A DNA stretch of 64,000 bases, taken from Candidatus Woesearchaeota archaeon (GTDB taxonomy: Archaea > Nanobdellota > Nanobdellia > Woesearchaeales > JACJVV01). Each line of letters opens with the position of its first letter. The first letter of the stretch is position 1. Of the stretch, positions 52,789 through 62,652 are shown one piece after another. The notes under the pieces are model-generated. The model had not been told where the DNA came from and did not search any database. It saw nothing but the letters and a program-made list of their open reading frames with translations. The stretch lies in NCBI GenBank assembly GCA_020637495.1, contig JACJVV010000001.1, positions 496,001 through 560,000 on the forward strand, in the 5' to 3' direction. Both the position numbers and the translations under genes were made by a program.

Positions 52789-54213
52789 ATGGTTGATATT
52801 GATTATGGCAAACTTGGTTTCAAGTGCGGACTTGAGATACACCAACAGCTCGATACGCATAACCTTTTCTGTAATTGCCCTAGCATAGTGCATGATGAGA
52901 ATCCAACTGTTGAAGTCCATAGGAAACTGAAAGCTGTAGTAGGTGAAACAGGTAATATTGATATTGCAGCAGCTGCAGAACAGGAGAAAGACAAGAGGAT
53001 GAACTACCAAGGTTGCGAGAAAAGCTATTGTCTTGTAGAGCTTGATGAAGAACCCCCGCATTCTATAAATAATGAAGCTGTAGAGATTGCGCTTCAAGTA
53101 TCAAAGATGCTGAATTGTGACATTGTCGACGAAATCCAGATAATGAGGAAAACAGTAATAGATGGAAGCAACGTATCAGGTTTCCAGAGGACAGCTTTGA
53201 TTGGAATAGATGGTCATATTGAGACTTCTCGCGGAAATGTGAAGATTGAAACATTATGTTTAGAAGAGGAAGCAGCAAAGAAAGCTGGAACTGATAAGGA
53301 TTCAACATCATATCGTCTTGACAGATTAGGTGTATGTCTACTTGAGATTGCAACAGATGCATCAATACAAGATGCTGAACATGCAAAAGAATGTGCAGAG
53401 ATACTTGGCATGATGCTAAGAAGTACAGGAAAAGCTAAACGCGGAATCGGAACAATAAGACAGGACGTCAATGTTTCAATCAAAGGTGGTGCTCGTGTTG
53501 AGATAAAAGGCTTTCAGGACCTGAAAAGCATCCCTAAGGTAATAGATTATGAGATTGGCAGGCAGTTGAAAGAGATAAAGAAGGGAAAGAAACTTACAAA
53601 AGAAGTAAGGAAGGCGGAACCTGATATGACAACATCATTCCTTCGTCCGATGCCTGGTGGAGCCAGGATGTATCCAGAGACAGATGTATTACCTTTAGAG
53701 ATAAATGAAGGGATGCTGAAAGCAATCAAAGTGCCTGAACTCATCTCTGAAAAGAAGAAAGATCTAGAAGATAAATATGGTCTTGACCAAGGCTTTGTCA
53801 ATGATATAATCAAGAAAGGATTTGATTTTGATGCTTTAGTGAAGAAATACAAAAAGCTAGACGCTAAATTCATAGCTTCAATACTTGTCCAGATGCCTAA
53901 AGAATTGAAGAGAAAATCAAGCCTTGATGTGGATAGCTTAAGTGAGGCTGATTTTGAAGAGATACTTACTTATGCTGAGAAGGTCCCTAAGAATGTCGTT
54001 CCGGAACTAATAGAGAAGAAAGTCTTGGGTGAGAAGATAAGTGTCGGTGATTTCAAAGGAGTAGATGATTCAGAGATTGACGCTTTCGTTGAGAAGATAG
54101 TGAAAGATAAACCAGGTTTGAATATGGGTGGCTATATGGGACTTGTAATGAAGCAATTTGCAGGCAAGGTCGACGGCAAGAAAGCGAGCGAGATTTTGAA
54201 AAAATATATATAG
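52789..54213 (+). CDS. gatE: Glu-tRNA(Gln) amidotransferase, GatE-type, no insert
   Basis: 474 residues. The start KCGLEIHQQLDTHNLFCNCPS is GatE-like rather than GatB (which has EVHVQL). GIGTIRQDVNVSIKGGARVEIKG and GGARMYPETDVLPL are the kinase-domain core. GatE normally has about 620 residues because an AspRS-like (GAD) domain is inserted in the middle; here that insert is missing, so the size is that of GatB. The C-terminal tail domain is kept. It activates Glu-tRNA(Gln) by phosphorylation. The partner GatD is not in the window. Confidence 0.82.
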   Translation: MVDIDYGKLGFKCGLEIHQQLDTHNLFCNCPSIVHDENPTVEVHRKLKAVVGETGNIDIAAAAEQEKDKRMNYQGCEKSYCLVELDEEPPHSINNEAVEIALQVSKMLNCDIVDEIQIMRKTVIDGSNVSGFQRTALIGIDGHIETSRGNVKIETLCLEEEAAKKAGTDKDSTSYRLDRLGVCLLEIATDASIQDAEHAKECAEILGMMLRSTGKAKRGIGTIRQDVNVSIKGGARVEIKGFQDLKSIPKVIDYEIGRQLKEIKKGKKLTKEVRKAEPDMTTSFLRPMPGGARMYPETDVLPLEINEGMLKAIKVPELISEKKKDLEDKYGLDQGFVNDIIKKGFDFDALVKKYKKLDAKFIASILVQMPKELKRKSSLDVDSLSEADFEEILTYAEKVPKNVVPELIEKKVLGEKISVGDFKGVDDSEIDAFVEKIVKDKPGLNMGGYMGLVMKQFAGKVDGKKASEILKKYI

Positions 54214-54244
54214 TTCTTATTCTAGAAACTGATTAGGTGGTAAT

Positions 54245-54811
54245 ATGGCAGAATTGAATCTTAAGAATCTCTCAACTGGACTGCAATTTCCTTGGAGCAG
54301 GGCTAGCAGATTATGGTACATACTTTGGGGTATTGTTCCTATCTTTGGCTGGTTCCTTCTTATCGGATATGTAAAGACTGTGGTCTTAGAACTTGTCAAA
54401 GGAAAGAACAAGGAGTTACCTAAAATTGAGGGGCTTGGAGAATCTTTTGTAGAAGGTGTAAAGATAGTAATTTTTCTGATACCTACAATGGTTGTGCTTG
54501 GATTGATCTCAGCAATACCATTTGGTGGACAGGCACTAGCTTCATTGATAGGTTTGTTCATCGTCCCATGGCTGCTTATAGATTTCTTAGTGACTGGAAA
54601 GTTCGAGTCATTGTGGAAGATCCAAGAAACTTTTGATGTTGTCATAGGGAATTCACTAGAATATGTTTCTTCGTTGATTAAAACAATAGTCTATGCAATT
54701 GTGTATGGATGTTTAAGTTTTGTGCTTGTCGGAATACCATGTTTGTTTTTCGGACAAGGATATTTCTTAGCTGATTTTTATAGGAAGCATAGCAAAGGCA
54801 AGAAGAAATGA
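54245..54811 (+). CDS. DUF4013-like membrane protein
   Basis: 188 residues with five or six hydrophobic segments and FPWSRASRLWYILWGIVPIFGWF near the start, the DUF4013 pattern. Charged EGLGESFVEGVKI follows the first pair. AGGTGGT 4 bp before ATG 54245 fixes the start. Function unknown; a T-run (54819-54830) terminates it. Confidence 0.75.
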   Translation: MAELNLKNLSTGLQFPWSRASRLWYILWGIVPIFGWFLLIGYVKTVVLELVKGKNKELPKIEGLGESFVEGVKIVIFLIPTMVVLGLISAIPFGGQALASLIGLFIVPWLLIDFLVTGKFESLWKIQETFDVVIGNSLEYVSSLIKTIVYAIVYGCLSFVLVGIPCLFFGQGYFLADFYRKHSKGKKK

Positions 54812-54818
54812 TCCAGTC

Positions 54819-54830
54819 TTTTTTCTTTTT
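54819..54830 (+). terminator. Oligo-T terminator
   Basis: T6-C-T5 between two convergent genes. Confidence 0.5.
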
Positions 54831-54862
54831 AATCTTTATTTCTTAACATTAATCCAAGAATT

Positions 54863-55372
54863 CTAAAGCAATAATCCGAATGGCTCTTCACCATGAAGTA
54901 TTATCCTGTATTCTAGACCTTCTATAAAATGATGCTTTTTGTGAAACTTTATGTCTCTAATTCCTGCTTTCTTCAGAAATTCGGTCACATAATCCTCTCC
55001 TTGCATGAAGAAAGGAAAACTTGCATTTCTTGGATCTGCAAGCTCATGGTAATTCGTCCCTGATCGCCATGTTGCCATGCTCTCACCAAATCCATAAGAC
55101 AGCATCAACATCAATGATTCACCATCTTCATCATGCATGTATGTTGTTCCTCGAAGTATGTTTATCTGTCTTGGAATATTTAATCTCGGTTCCATCACAC
55201 CTAATGTAGTATACAACTTAACATCATTATCCCTGTAGAAATTCTCTAATGTTGATTGCTTGTTTATTTGAGCTAACCTAGCGATATCTTTTGAGATGTA
55301 CTTCGGTTTAGGCATCTTTGAAGGACTGCTGTCTACTTCCCTCAGTGCTTGCATAACCAAATCATTTGCCAT
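54863..55372 (-). CDS. Soluble protein of unknown function
   Basis: 169 residues. Middle part has NIPRQINILRGTTYMHDEDGES and LMLMLSYGFGESMATWRSG; the end has KFHKKHHFIEGLEYRI. The His-rich segment could bind metal. No family recognised. It lies upstream of nothing on its strand; the next gene on that strand is rtcB, 88 bp before it. Confidence 0.6.
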   Translation of the reverse strand: MANDLVMQALREVDSSPSKMPKPKYISKDIARLAQINKQSTLENFYRDNDVKLYTTLGVMEPRLNIPRQINILRGTTYMHDEDGESLMLMLSYGFGESMATWRSGTNYHELADPRNASFPFFMQGEDYVTEFLKKAGIRDIKFHKKHHFIEGLEYRIILHGEEPFGLLL

Positions 55373-55460
55373 GCATGATGAGAGTCATTTTGGTTTTATA
55401 AAGACTATTGTTGAGAATGTTGCATTTGCCTGGTGTGAATAAGATGCACTTAGATCGAGA

Positions 55461-56885
55461 TCATCCTTTAATGACACCAACAGGCTTCAATTCAACTACT
55501 TTTGTTGAGACATTTGCTCCATGGACTGATTCAATGACAAGATCAACATCCTTGTAAGCTTTAGGTGCTTCTTCTGCAAGGCTTTTCGGGTTAGGTGCTC
55601 TGCTCTGGATGTCTTGTTTCTCAAGATCTGACCTAACCTTCTCTCCTCTGAATTCTTTCAATGCAGCATGCCTTGACATCGCTCTTCCTGCACCATGTGC
55701 ACTACTGCCGAAACATTTTATCATAGCATCTTCTGTTCCTCGCAAAAGCCATGAGCTAGTCCCCATACTTCCAGCAATTATTACAGGCTGATCTGGAAAA
55801 CTTCTTGTCGCTCCTTTCCTGTGAACATATACTTCCCGTTCTTTTCCGCCGATAGTGTATTTCTCTTTCTTGACAACATTATGGCATAGATGATATACAG
55901 TGTGCATGTCCATCTTCTTCCATTCTTTTCCAAAAACATCTTCGAATACTTCCCGTACACGGTGAGCCATCGCAAGCCTGTTGCTGAAACTGTAGTTCAC
56001 AGCACAGATCATTGCAGAATAATAATCCTTGCCTTCTTTTGAATCAGCAGGGCTGCAAGCCAACTGCTTGTCTGGAACCTCAATCTTATATTTCTCCAAG
56101 CTCTTCTCCTGGATCTTAAGATAATCCGTAGCAACCTGGTGACCAAAACCTCTGCTTCCAGAATGAATCATTATGCAGATCTGATCCTTCTTTGTTATGC
56201 CACATTTCTTTGCGAACTCCCTATCGAAGATCTCATTTGCACGTTGTATCTCAATGAAGTGATTTCCTGCTCCAAGAGTCCCAAGTTGCTTTAGTCCACG
56301 TTTCATGGCAAGTTCGCTGACTTTTTTTGGATCAGCACCTTCCATGTATCCATTCTCTTCAGTATTCTCCATGTCTTCCTTGCATCCTATGCCATTCTTG
56401 ACGCACCATTCATTGCCTTTTGTTATGACACCAAGAAGTTTTTTCTCGTCAAGAAGAATACCTCCTTTTGTACCTACACCGACAGGTATCTTCTCATATA
56501 ATTTATCCATCAACTCTGTGAGTCTAGGTTTTATATCCTTAAGAGTGAGATTTGTCCTTAGAAGCATGATCCCGCAGTTTATGTCAAACCCGCAAAGCCC
56601 AGATGAGATTATGCCTTTCTTTGCGTCAAATGCAGCAACGCTTCCCATAGGCAACCCATATCCCCAATGTGCATCAGGCATTGCGCATACAGATTCCATG
56701 ACTCCAGGCAGCATTGCTACGTTGGTCAATTGCTGGATCGCTTCCTCTTCGATATACTTTAACATCTCTTTTGAGGCGAATATCCTTCCATCTACATTCA
56801 TTCCAGGCCTGATTGACTTTGGTAATTTCCATTCAAACTCGTTTATCTGTTCAAGTTTCTGCTTGTATTTTAGCTGGTTATCCAT
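55461..56885 (-). CDS. rtcB: RNA ligase RtcB
   Basis: Joins tRNA halves after splicing, using GTP and Mn2+. PDAHWGYGLPMGSVAAF near residue 70, CGFDINCGIMLLRTNL near 100, GAGNHFIEIQ near 205 and IMIHSGSRGFGHQV near 240 hold the metal ligands, and HGAGRAMSRHAALKEF near 395 holds the guanylated His. Length 474 is standard. It would seal all six introns proposed in this window. Archease is 1.1 kb away. Confidence 0.96.
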   Translation of the reverse strand: MDNQLKYKQKLEQINEFEWKLPKSIRPGMNVDGRIFASKEMLKYIEEEAIQQLTNVAMLPGVMESVCAMPDAHWGYGLPMGSVAAFDAKKGIISSGLCGFDINCGIMLLRTNLTLKDIKPRLTELMDKLYEKIPVGVGTKGGILLDEKKLLGVITKGNEWCVKNGIGCKEDMENTEENGYMEGADPKKVSELAMKRGLKQLGTLGAGNHFIEIQRANEIFDREFAKKCGITKKDQICIMIHSGSRGFGHQVATDYLKIQEKSLEKYKIEVPDKQLACSPADSKEGKDYYSAMICAVNYSFSNRLAMAHRVREVFEDVFGKEWKKMDMHTVYHLCHNVVKKEKYTIGGKEREVYVHRKGATRSFPDQPVIIAGSMGTSSWLLRGTEDAMIKCFGSSAHGAGRAMSRHAALKEFRGEKVRSDLEKQDIQSRAPNPKSLAEEAPKAYKDVDLVIESVHGANVSTKVVELKPVGVIKG

Positions 56886-57002
56886 TTTATGCTTTCTATT
56901 GAGGCTTGATGGGTATTTAAATAATTTCTGTTACCTATTTATCTAAAGTTATAGTTTCTCTTAGTATACCTTTATGCTCTAATAAAGCTTTTTTGTCAAA
57001 AT

Positions 57003-57011
57003 ATTTAAATA
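57003..57011 (+). promoter_or_regulatory. TATA box before the single-span protein
   Basis: ATTTAAATA ends 22 bp before ATG 57034, leaderless spacing. Confidence 0.55.
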
Positions 57012-57033
57012 CTCCAAACTGATTTGTAGGATA

Positions 57034-57984
57034 ATGGCAGATAAGGACTTAGAGGGTGACAAGCTTCTTTTTGAAGAAAAAGAAGAATCTGGCAAGAAAG
57101 AGGATAAATCTGAGAAGCTAGATAAGAAGAGTTCTACTAAATCCAAAAAGTCAGTGCATCACAATTCAGATTCTTCTAAGAAACGACTGATCGAACAGAA
57201 TGAAGATGGTATTTCATTCAACTATAAGCACATTAGCCCTTTCATGGTTGAGAGGATCATTTATATAATCATAATTTTGGTGTTATTGGTCTTTGTTTTC
57301 AAGGGATGCTCTTTCCCTTCAATAGGCAGTGTAAATATCAGCACTTCAGATAGCGCGAATTCAGATGTAATAACTGGAGCATCAAACAATACAATCGTAC
57401 AGAACTCATCGTCTACCAAAACATCTGAAGATCAAGGGACTGGAACAGGCTATTGGGGTAAGATCGACGGTAAATGTATTCAGTTGTCAGAGGCACAACT
57501 GCTAAACCTAGATAATGTATTTAATTCAGAATCAAAATGTAAATCCTCATCTTCAAGTACTGCTTCAGCTACTGCATCAGATGATGATTCTTCAGAAACA
57601 GCTTCAGAAACATGTGATGAAGGAGATATAACAGTCGAAATAACAAAAGTCGAGACTTCAGGCGATAATGAGAACAAGCTTGAAGAGGTTACAATCAGGG
57701 TTAAGAATAATGACCAAAAAGATCTCAATGGTTTCATGATCTCATTAAAAGCAGAACAGTCAACAGATACATATTACCTACTTGGAACAATAAGATCAAA
57801 TAAGATTGAATACAACACTAAAGTGAACAAATGCGGCGGTACAAAATCAGTGGTATTAGATGATGAATTGAAGCAGAAATATCTTCCTTTGAGAGATCGA
57901 GATATAGACCTTGTTGTTGAACTTTTTGATTCTGATGAAGAGGAGATCGATTCAGCTGAATATACACTTAAAGAATTAGATTAA
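57034..57984 (+). CDS. Single-span membrane protein with Ser/Thr-rich outer part
   Basis: 316 residues: a charged cytoplasmic tail of about 70 residues, one helix (about 76-95), then an outer region with long Ser/Thr/Asp stretches, two Cys pairs and a beta domain near the C-terminus (VEITKVETSGDN, VTIRVKNN). N-x-S/T sites are frequent, so glycosylation is likely. No family recognised; a surface-exposed lipid-free protein seems most likely. Confidence 0.65.
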   Translation: MADKDLEGDKLLFEEKEESGKKEDKSEKLDKKSSTKSKKSVHHNSDSSKKRLIEQNEDGISFNYKHISPFMVERIIYIIIILVLLVFVFKGCSFPSIGSVNISTSDSANSDVITGASNNTIVQNSSSTKTSEDQGTGTGYWGKIDGKCIQLSEAQLLNLDNVFNSESKCKSSSSSTASATASDDDSSETASETCDEGDITVEITKVETSGDNENKLEEVTIRVKNNDQKDLNGFMISLKAEQSTDTYYLLGTIRSNKIEYNTKVNKCGGTKSVVLDDELKQKYLPLRDRDIDLVVELFDSDEEEIDSAEYTLKELD

Positions 57985-57988
57985 ATCT

Positions 57989-58402
57989 CTAGATATCTAC
58001 TGTAACTGTAGATACATATCCTTTCTTCGTCCTCTCAAGATTGAATAGATAGTTAGTCAATGCTTTAACATGGGTCCTGGATATCTCAGGTTTTGCATCA
58101 TCGCCAAAACATATTGCACTCACTTTATCTCCTTCTCTTTTTATTTCAAACTCACAGAAGAACATCTCATTTAGCTCCACTTCAGCTATCAATGCCTGAA
58201 GAAAGTTGAAAAGGATCTCTTTCTCGTCTTCACCTTCGGCTGATGTGGTTATTGATTTTTTGTCCTTAACATTCTCTATTTCACACATTATCCCAATCAA
58301 TGCCTTTCCTGAATTCCTTAGCATCTCTTCAAATGTATTTCCATAAGCTTTGAAAGCTACATCTGATGTCAGGTCTTTCAGATACTCGTATTCTTTTTGC
58401 AT
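57989..58402 (-). CDS. Archease, RtcB activator
   Basis: 137 residues. DVAFKAYGNTFEEMLRNSGKAL near 14 and HVKALTNYLFNLE near 110, ending STVTVDI, follow the archease fold. The acidic metal ligands at the N-terminus (SDVAF) and the C-terminal D-I are kept. Archease speeds guanylation of RtcB and lets it turn over. Its place 1.1 kb from rtcB supports a shared role. Confidence 0.85.
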   Translation of the reverse strand: MQKEYEYLKDLTSDVAFKAYGNTFEEMLRNSGKALIGIMCEIENVKDKKSITTSAEGEDEKEILFNFLQALIAEVELNEMFFCEFEIKREGDKVSAICFGDDAKPEISRTHVKALTNYLFNLERTKKGYVSTVTVDI

Positions 58403-58434
58403 GGGTTATCAGAAATGGAATGTGTTTATATAAT

Positions 58435-58839
58435 TTAGTAGAACTGTATTCTTGGCTTCTTCTTATCGCTTTCCTCTTCGTCTTCATATTCCTTGAAAAA
58501 GGTTGACTCTTCATCATCAATGATCCTTGTCCTGCTGCTGGTATCTTCTTTCTCTTCTATTATTGTAGTCGGTTCTTGGCTTGCAGGACTATCAAAGAAT
58601 CCAACCAAAGGATTGACCGGTTCAGGTTCTGCATTTGTCATCTGCTCCTCTTTTGTTGGATTAGGTGCGAATAGATTTACATATCCGTCACTGTCCTGTC
58701 TGCTATCGAATCCAGAGGATGAACTATTACCGTTATTTGAGAAATTTTCATTGTCCTCTCCAAGAGCAGCTTTCAGGACTCTTATAGCATGACGTATCTC
58801 CTCTTTAGAATCAGTCTTGGTGTCGACTTCTATCTTCAT
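58435..58839 (-). CDS. Acidic, largely disordered protein
   Basis: 134 residues. Only the first 28 (MKIEVDTKTDSKEEIRHAIR then VLKAAL) look folded, as a strand and helix; the rest is Asn/Ser/Glu-rich and ends in KKKPRIQFY. The short N-terminal element may be an interaction domain. It lies 32 bp before archease in the same direction. Confidence 0.6.
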   Translation of the reverse strand: MKIEVDTKTDSKEEIRHAIRVLKAALGEDNENFSNNGNSSSSGFDSRQDSDGYVNLFAPNPTKEEQMTNAEPEPVNPLVGFFDSPASQEPTTIIEEKEDTSSRTRIIDDEESTFFKEYEDEEESDKKKPRIQFY

Positions 58840-58906
58840 ATTGCAATCTTAATATCTAGAGAATATATAATTTTCGCAATATAACATCCTATATGATGAA
58901 ATGTGT

Positions 58907-59692
58907 TTAGGAGAATATCCGCTGATAATTCATGAATATCTGGTTCTCGCAATCAATCTCAGTTATGCCTTTAATCTCAGCAATCTTCTTTATAGTTTCC
59001 TTGATGTATGAAGGTTCATTCCTGTTGAAGCTTTCGTCCTCATTCTTGTAAGGGGATAGATATGGGCCGTCTGTCTCTGTCAGAAGCCTCTTTATAGGAC
59101 ATTTCTCAACCAATTGCTGGAAATTCTGTGCACGAACAATATTTGTCGGTATTGAGAAGTTATAGCCAAGCTCTATGCATTGGTCTATCAAAGCTTTCTT
59201 CCCTGAAAAGCAATGCATTATGACCTTATCAGGTTTTATCTTAGACTCTTTTAGCACTTCAATTGTCTCTTTCTCAGCTTTCCTTGAGTGTATTGTTATA
59301 GGTCTATCCAGTTCAATTGCAAGATCCACCATCTTTCTGAAGTGCTTCTTTTGAGTTTCAATATCTTTTCCAGTGAATTTGTCTAAACCAATCTCACCTA
59401 TAGCGACTATTTTTTTTCTGTTCTCTTTGATGAATTCAATTTCTTCTTCTATTGTTGTAGTATGCTGCTCATCTTTGTCTGCAGCATCAAATGGATACCA
59501 CCCCAATGCTGCCTCTACAATTGCATATCTTTCTGCTAATTCAAGTGATTTAAGGTTTGTCTTATGGTTCAATCCTACTGTTATTATCTTCTTTACTCCT
59601 GATGCAATAGATCTATCAATTACATTTTCCCTATCCTTATCATATCTTTTCTCATCAAGGTGGATGTGTGTATCAACTATCATATCCGTCAT
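58907..59692 (-). CDS. tatD: TatD-family metal-dependent DNase
   Basis: 261 residues, TIM-barrel hydrolase. DTHIHLDEKRYD (about 7-18), ALGWYPFD, GEIGLDKF, ITIHSRKAE, MHCFSGKK and TETDGPYLSP carry the metal ligands in the family order. It cuts DNA 3'-5' and may act in repair. Length is normal. Confidence 0.92.
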   Translation of the reverse strand: MTDMIVDTHIHLDEKRYDKDRENVIDRSIASGVKKIITVGLNHKTNLKSLELAERYAIVEAALGWYPFDAADKDEQHTTTIEEEIEFIKENRKKIVAIGEIGLDKFTGKDIETQKKHFRKMVDLAIELDRPITIHSRKAEKETIEVLKESKIKPDKVIMHCFSGKKALIDQCIELGYNFSIPTNIVRAQNFQQLVEKCPIKRLLTETDGPYLSPYKNEDESFNRNEPSYIKETIKKIAEIKGITEIDCENQIFMNYQRIFS

Positions 59693-59807
59693 TTATGGTC
59701 GGTTTTTTATATACTTTCTGATGGTTCTGAAATATCTTTTTAGTATCCATAAGATTTATAAAAAGTGTCAAATAATACGGCTTATTCATTATTATGGAGG
59801 GAGTAAT

Positions 59808-60221
59808 ATGGCAATAGTCGGTTTCAATTTCACAAAAATTTCAGCAGAGAAAAAATCTGCAGTAAAAGGAAAGATAAATATAAACAATAATGTGATGTTT
59901 ACAGATGCTAAGGAAGTGGATATTAGCCTAGGCGCTAAAGATAATAAAGGATTGCTAATAAAATTCTTGTATACATGTGAGTATGAACCAAAGATTGGGA
60001 AGATCGAGATTGAAGGAGACCTTGTTACAGTAGAAGACGCTGCAAAGATCAAGGAATGCATAGCTTCATGGAAGAAGAGCAAATCAATGGACATGGATCT
60101 TTCAGAGAAGATAATGGCTCATGTGTTAAATAAAGCTACAATACAATCAATCATCTTGAGCAGGGATCTTAATCTGCCTGCACCAGTTCCTCTTCCAAAA
60201 GTCCAGAAAGGCAAGAAGTGA
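59808..60221 (+). CDS. Conserved archaeal-type protein, unknown function
   Basis: 137 residues: MAIVGFNFTKISAEKK, then beta strands (VKGKININNNV, LLIKFLYTCEYEPKIGKIEIEG) and helices (ECIASWKKSK, DLSEKIMAHVLNKATIQSI), ending PLPKVQKGKK. I have the impression of a family common in DPANN archaea but cannot name it. The start ATG 59808 is set by GGAGGGAG at 59797-59804; the open frame runs 435 bp further upstream over tatD. TATA-like GATTTATAAAA lies at 59751-59761. Confidence 0.75.
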   Translation: MAIVGFNFTKISAEKKSAVKGKININNNVMFTDAKEVDISLGAKDNKGLLIKFLYTCEYEPKIGKIEIEGDLVTVEDAAKIKECIASWKKSKSMDMDLSEKIMAHVLNKATIQSIILSRDLNLPAPVPLPKVQKGKK

Positions 60222-60284
60222 TCTAATTCAAGATAGCAATGATAGGTCAAGCAAAATTTTGACTCATAAAAAAATTCGACAAAA

Positions 60285-62588
60285 ATGCCGGAAAAACAAC
60301 CAGTAGCACTGAAAGTCGCTGAAGCTGTACAGGATGATGTCAATAAGGGCATTGTCAGGATAGATTCTAAATACATGAAAGAGATAGATGTCAAAGCAGG
60401 TGACATAGTAAATATAGAAGGTCAGAGAAAGACGCTTGGCATCGTTGATAGGGCGTATCCTGGTGATATAGGTCTTAATATCATCAGGATGGATGGTTTG
60501 ATCAGGAGGAATGCAAAGACAGGCATCGGCGAGATGGTCAAGGTCAGTAAGGCTGATGTAAAAGAAGCAAAGAAAGTTGTCATTGCTCCTGCAAGGAAAG
60601 AGATTATAATAAGGGCGTCTCCTCATATATTCAAGCATGGGTTGCTTGGAAGAGCAGTATTGAAAGGCGATATCATAAGCCTTGGCGGTACACGTTCAAG
60701 AAAGAGTGCTATGTCAAGCTCACCATTCTTCGAGGATGTATTCTCAATGCTTGATGAGAGCATGGCTGGATTCGGTTTTGGCGACCTGAAGCTTGTGGTT
60801 GCTGATGTCAATCCTAAGGGAGGGGTCATAATAACCGAGAGCACTGAAGTTGTCTTCAACCCTGAAGCAGTTGAGGTCAAGGAAGAGGAAGAGATCCCGG
60901 AGATCTCATATGAAGACGTAGGCGGACTTGAGGAAGAGATAACAAAAGTAAGGGAGATGATAGAGCTTCCATTGAAACATCCTGAGCTCTTTGAAAGGCT
61001 TGGCATCGATCCACCTAAGGGAGTGTTGCTACATGGTCCTCCTGGTACAGGTAAAACTTTGCTTGCTAAGGCTGTTGCCTCTGAGACAAATTCAAATTTC
61101 CATGTGATAAACGGGCCTGAGATAATGAGCAAGTTCTATGGGCAGAGCGAGGCCAACTTAAGAAAGATATTCGAGGATGCTGAAAAGAATTCACCAAGCA
61201 TAATATTCATTGATGAAATAGATGCTATCGCATCAAAACGTGAAGAGACACATGGCGATGTAGAGAAGAGAGTCGTTGCACAGCTCCTTTCCATAATGGA
61301 CGGATTGAAGTCAAGAGGGAAAGTGGTTGTCATTGCAGCTACAAACATACCTAACGCTCTTGATCCTGCATTACGTCGACCAGGAAGGTTTGACAGGGAG
61401 ATAGAGATTGCTGTCCCAAATAAAGATGGAAGATTAAATATTCTAAAGATTCATACAAGGAACATGCCGCTAGACAAGAGTGTGAAGCTTGATGAGATCT
61501 CAAGCGTTACACATGGTTTTGTCGGAGCAGATCTTGCTAGCCTTGCAAAAGAAGCCGCAATGGTCCGTCTCAGAAAGGCTTTCCCACATCTGCAATCATT
61601 GAAGAAGAAAGACAAGGAAGCTTCAATCTCAAAAGAAGATATCGAAAAACTAACTATCTTGCGTGAGGACTTTGTCGATGCATTGAAAGTTGTAAGACCT
61701 AGTGCTTTACGTGAAGTTCTTCTTGAAAAACCAAGCTATGGTTGGGAAGCTATTGGAGGTCTTGATGAAGTCAAGCAGGAAGTCAAGGAAGCTGTAGAAT
61801 GGCCTCTTAAACATCCTGGTGCATTTACAAAACTTGGAATAAGGCCTCCAAAGGGAATACTTCTCTATGGTCCTCCTGGAACAGGAAAGACACTGATGGC
61901 AAGAGCAGTCGCAAAAGAGAGTGAAGCTAATTTCATTTCTGTCAAAGGTCCTGAACTGCTCGTGAAATGGGTAGGTGAGAGCGAGAAAGCTGTTCGTGAA
62001 GTTTTCAAGAAAGCAAGACAGGCTGCACCATGCATAGTGTTCTTTGATGAAGTTGATAGTCTTGTTCCTGCAAGAGGAGCGATGAGCGATTCAGGAGGCG
62101 GACAGGTACATGATAGTGTCGTAAATCAATTATTGACTGAGATGGATGGCCTTGAACAGATGAGCGATGTTGTTGTCATTGCAGCAACAAACAGGCCAGA
62201 CAGGCTTGATACTGCATTGCTTCGTCCTGGAAGGATCGACAGAATAATATTACTTGGTGCTCCTGATGAGAAAGCTAGGCTTGAGATATTAAAGGTTCAT
62301 ACAAAAGATATGCCTCTTAAAGGTGTTGATCTTAAAGATATTGCTGCAAAGACAGAAGGATATGTTGGAGCTGACATTGAGAGCATATGCAGGGAAGCTG
62401 CCATGCTTGCTTTGCGCGAGAACATCGATGCTAAAGAGATCAGCAAGAAATATTTTGAGGATGCGATAAAGAAAGTAAGGCCTTCTGTAACACAGCAGAT
62501 CAAGGAAGGATATGAGCAATTGAAGGATAATTTCTCTTCAGCTGCAGGGAAGCAGATGATTGATGAGAAGCCTAACTATTTCGGTTGA
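60285..62588 (+). CDS. cdc48: CDC48/VAT double-ring AAA+ unfoldase
   Basis: 767 residues. A CDC48-N domain (residues 1-190) is followed by D1 with Walker A GPPGTGKT at 251-258 and D2 with the same motif at 529-536. Each has Walker B FIDEIDAI or FFDEVDSL and arginine fingers ([17 protein letters not shown]). It unfolds proteins for the proteasome. The end (KPNYFG) is not a clean HbYX docking tail. Alone on its strand between two unrelated genes. Confidence 0.96.
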   Translation: MPEKQPVALKVAEAVQDDVNKGIVRIDSKYMKEIDVKAGDIVNIEGQRKTLGIVDRAYPGDIGLNIIRMDGLIRRNAKTGIGEMVKVSKADVKEAKKVVIAPARKEIIIRASPHIFKHGLLGRAVLKGDIISLGGTRSRKSAMSSSPFFEDVFSMLDESMAGFGFGDLKLVVADVNPKGGVIITESTEVVFNPEAVEVKEEEEIPEISYEDVGGLEEEITKVREMIELPLKHPELFERLGIDPPKGVLLHGPPGTGKTLLAKAVASETNSNFHVINGPEIMSKFYGQSEANLRKIFEDAEKNSPSIIFIDEIDAIASKREETHGDVEKRVVAQLLSIMDGLKSRGKVVVIAATNIPNALDPALRRPGRFDREIEIAVPNKDGRLNILKIHTRNMPLDKSVKLDEISSVTHGFVGADLASLAKEAAMVRLRKAFPHLQSLKKKDKEASISKEDIEKLTILREDFVDALKVVRPSALREVLLEKPSYGWEAIGGLDEVKQEVKEAVEWPLKHPGAFTKLGIRPPKGILLYGPPGTGKTLMARAVAKESEANFISVKGPELLVKWVGESEKAVREVFKKARQAAPCIVFFDEVDSLVPARGAMSDSGGGQVHDSVVNQLLTEMDGLEQMSDVVVIAATNRPDRLDTALLRPGRIDRIILLGAPDEKARLEILKVHTKDMPLKGVDLKDIAAKTEGYVGADIESICREAAMLALRENIDAKEISKKYFEDAIKKVRPSVTQQIKEGYEQLKDNFSSAAGKQMIDEKPNYFG

Positions 62589-62652
62589 ATCTGCTTCTGT
62601 GATATGCTGCAGCATAGTTAACTTTTTATATTCATAGATCCTAATTAACATC

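Noticed and set aside
59373..59807. Long N-terminal extension of the gene at 59808
   Set aside because: It runs antisense over tatD; GGAGGGAG before ATG 59808 marks the true start.
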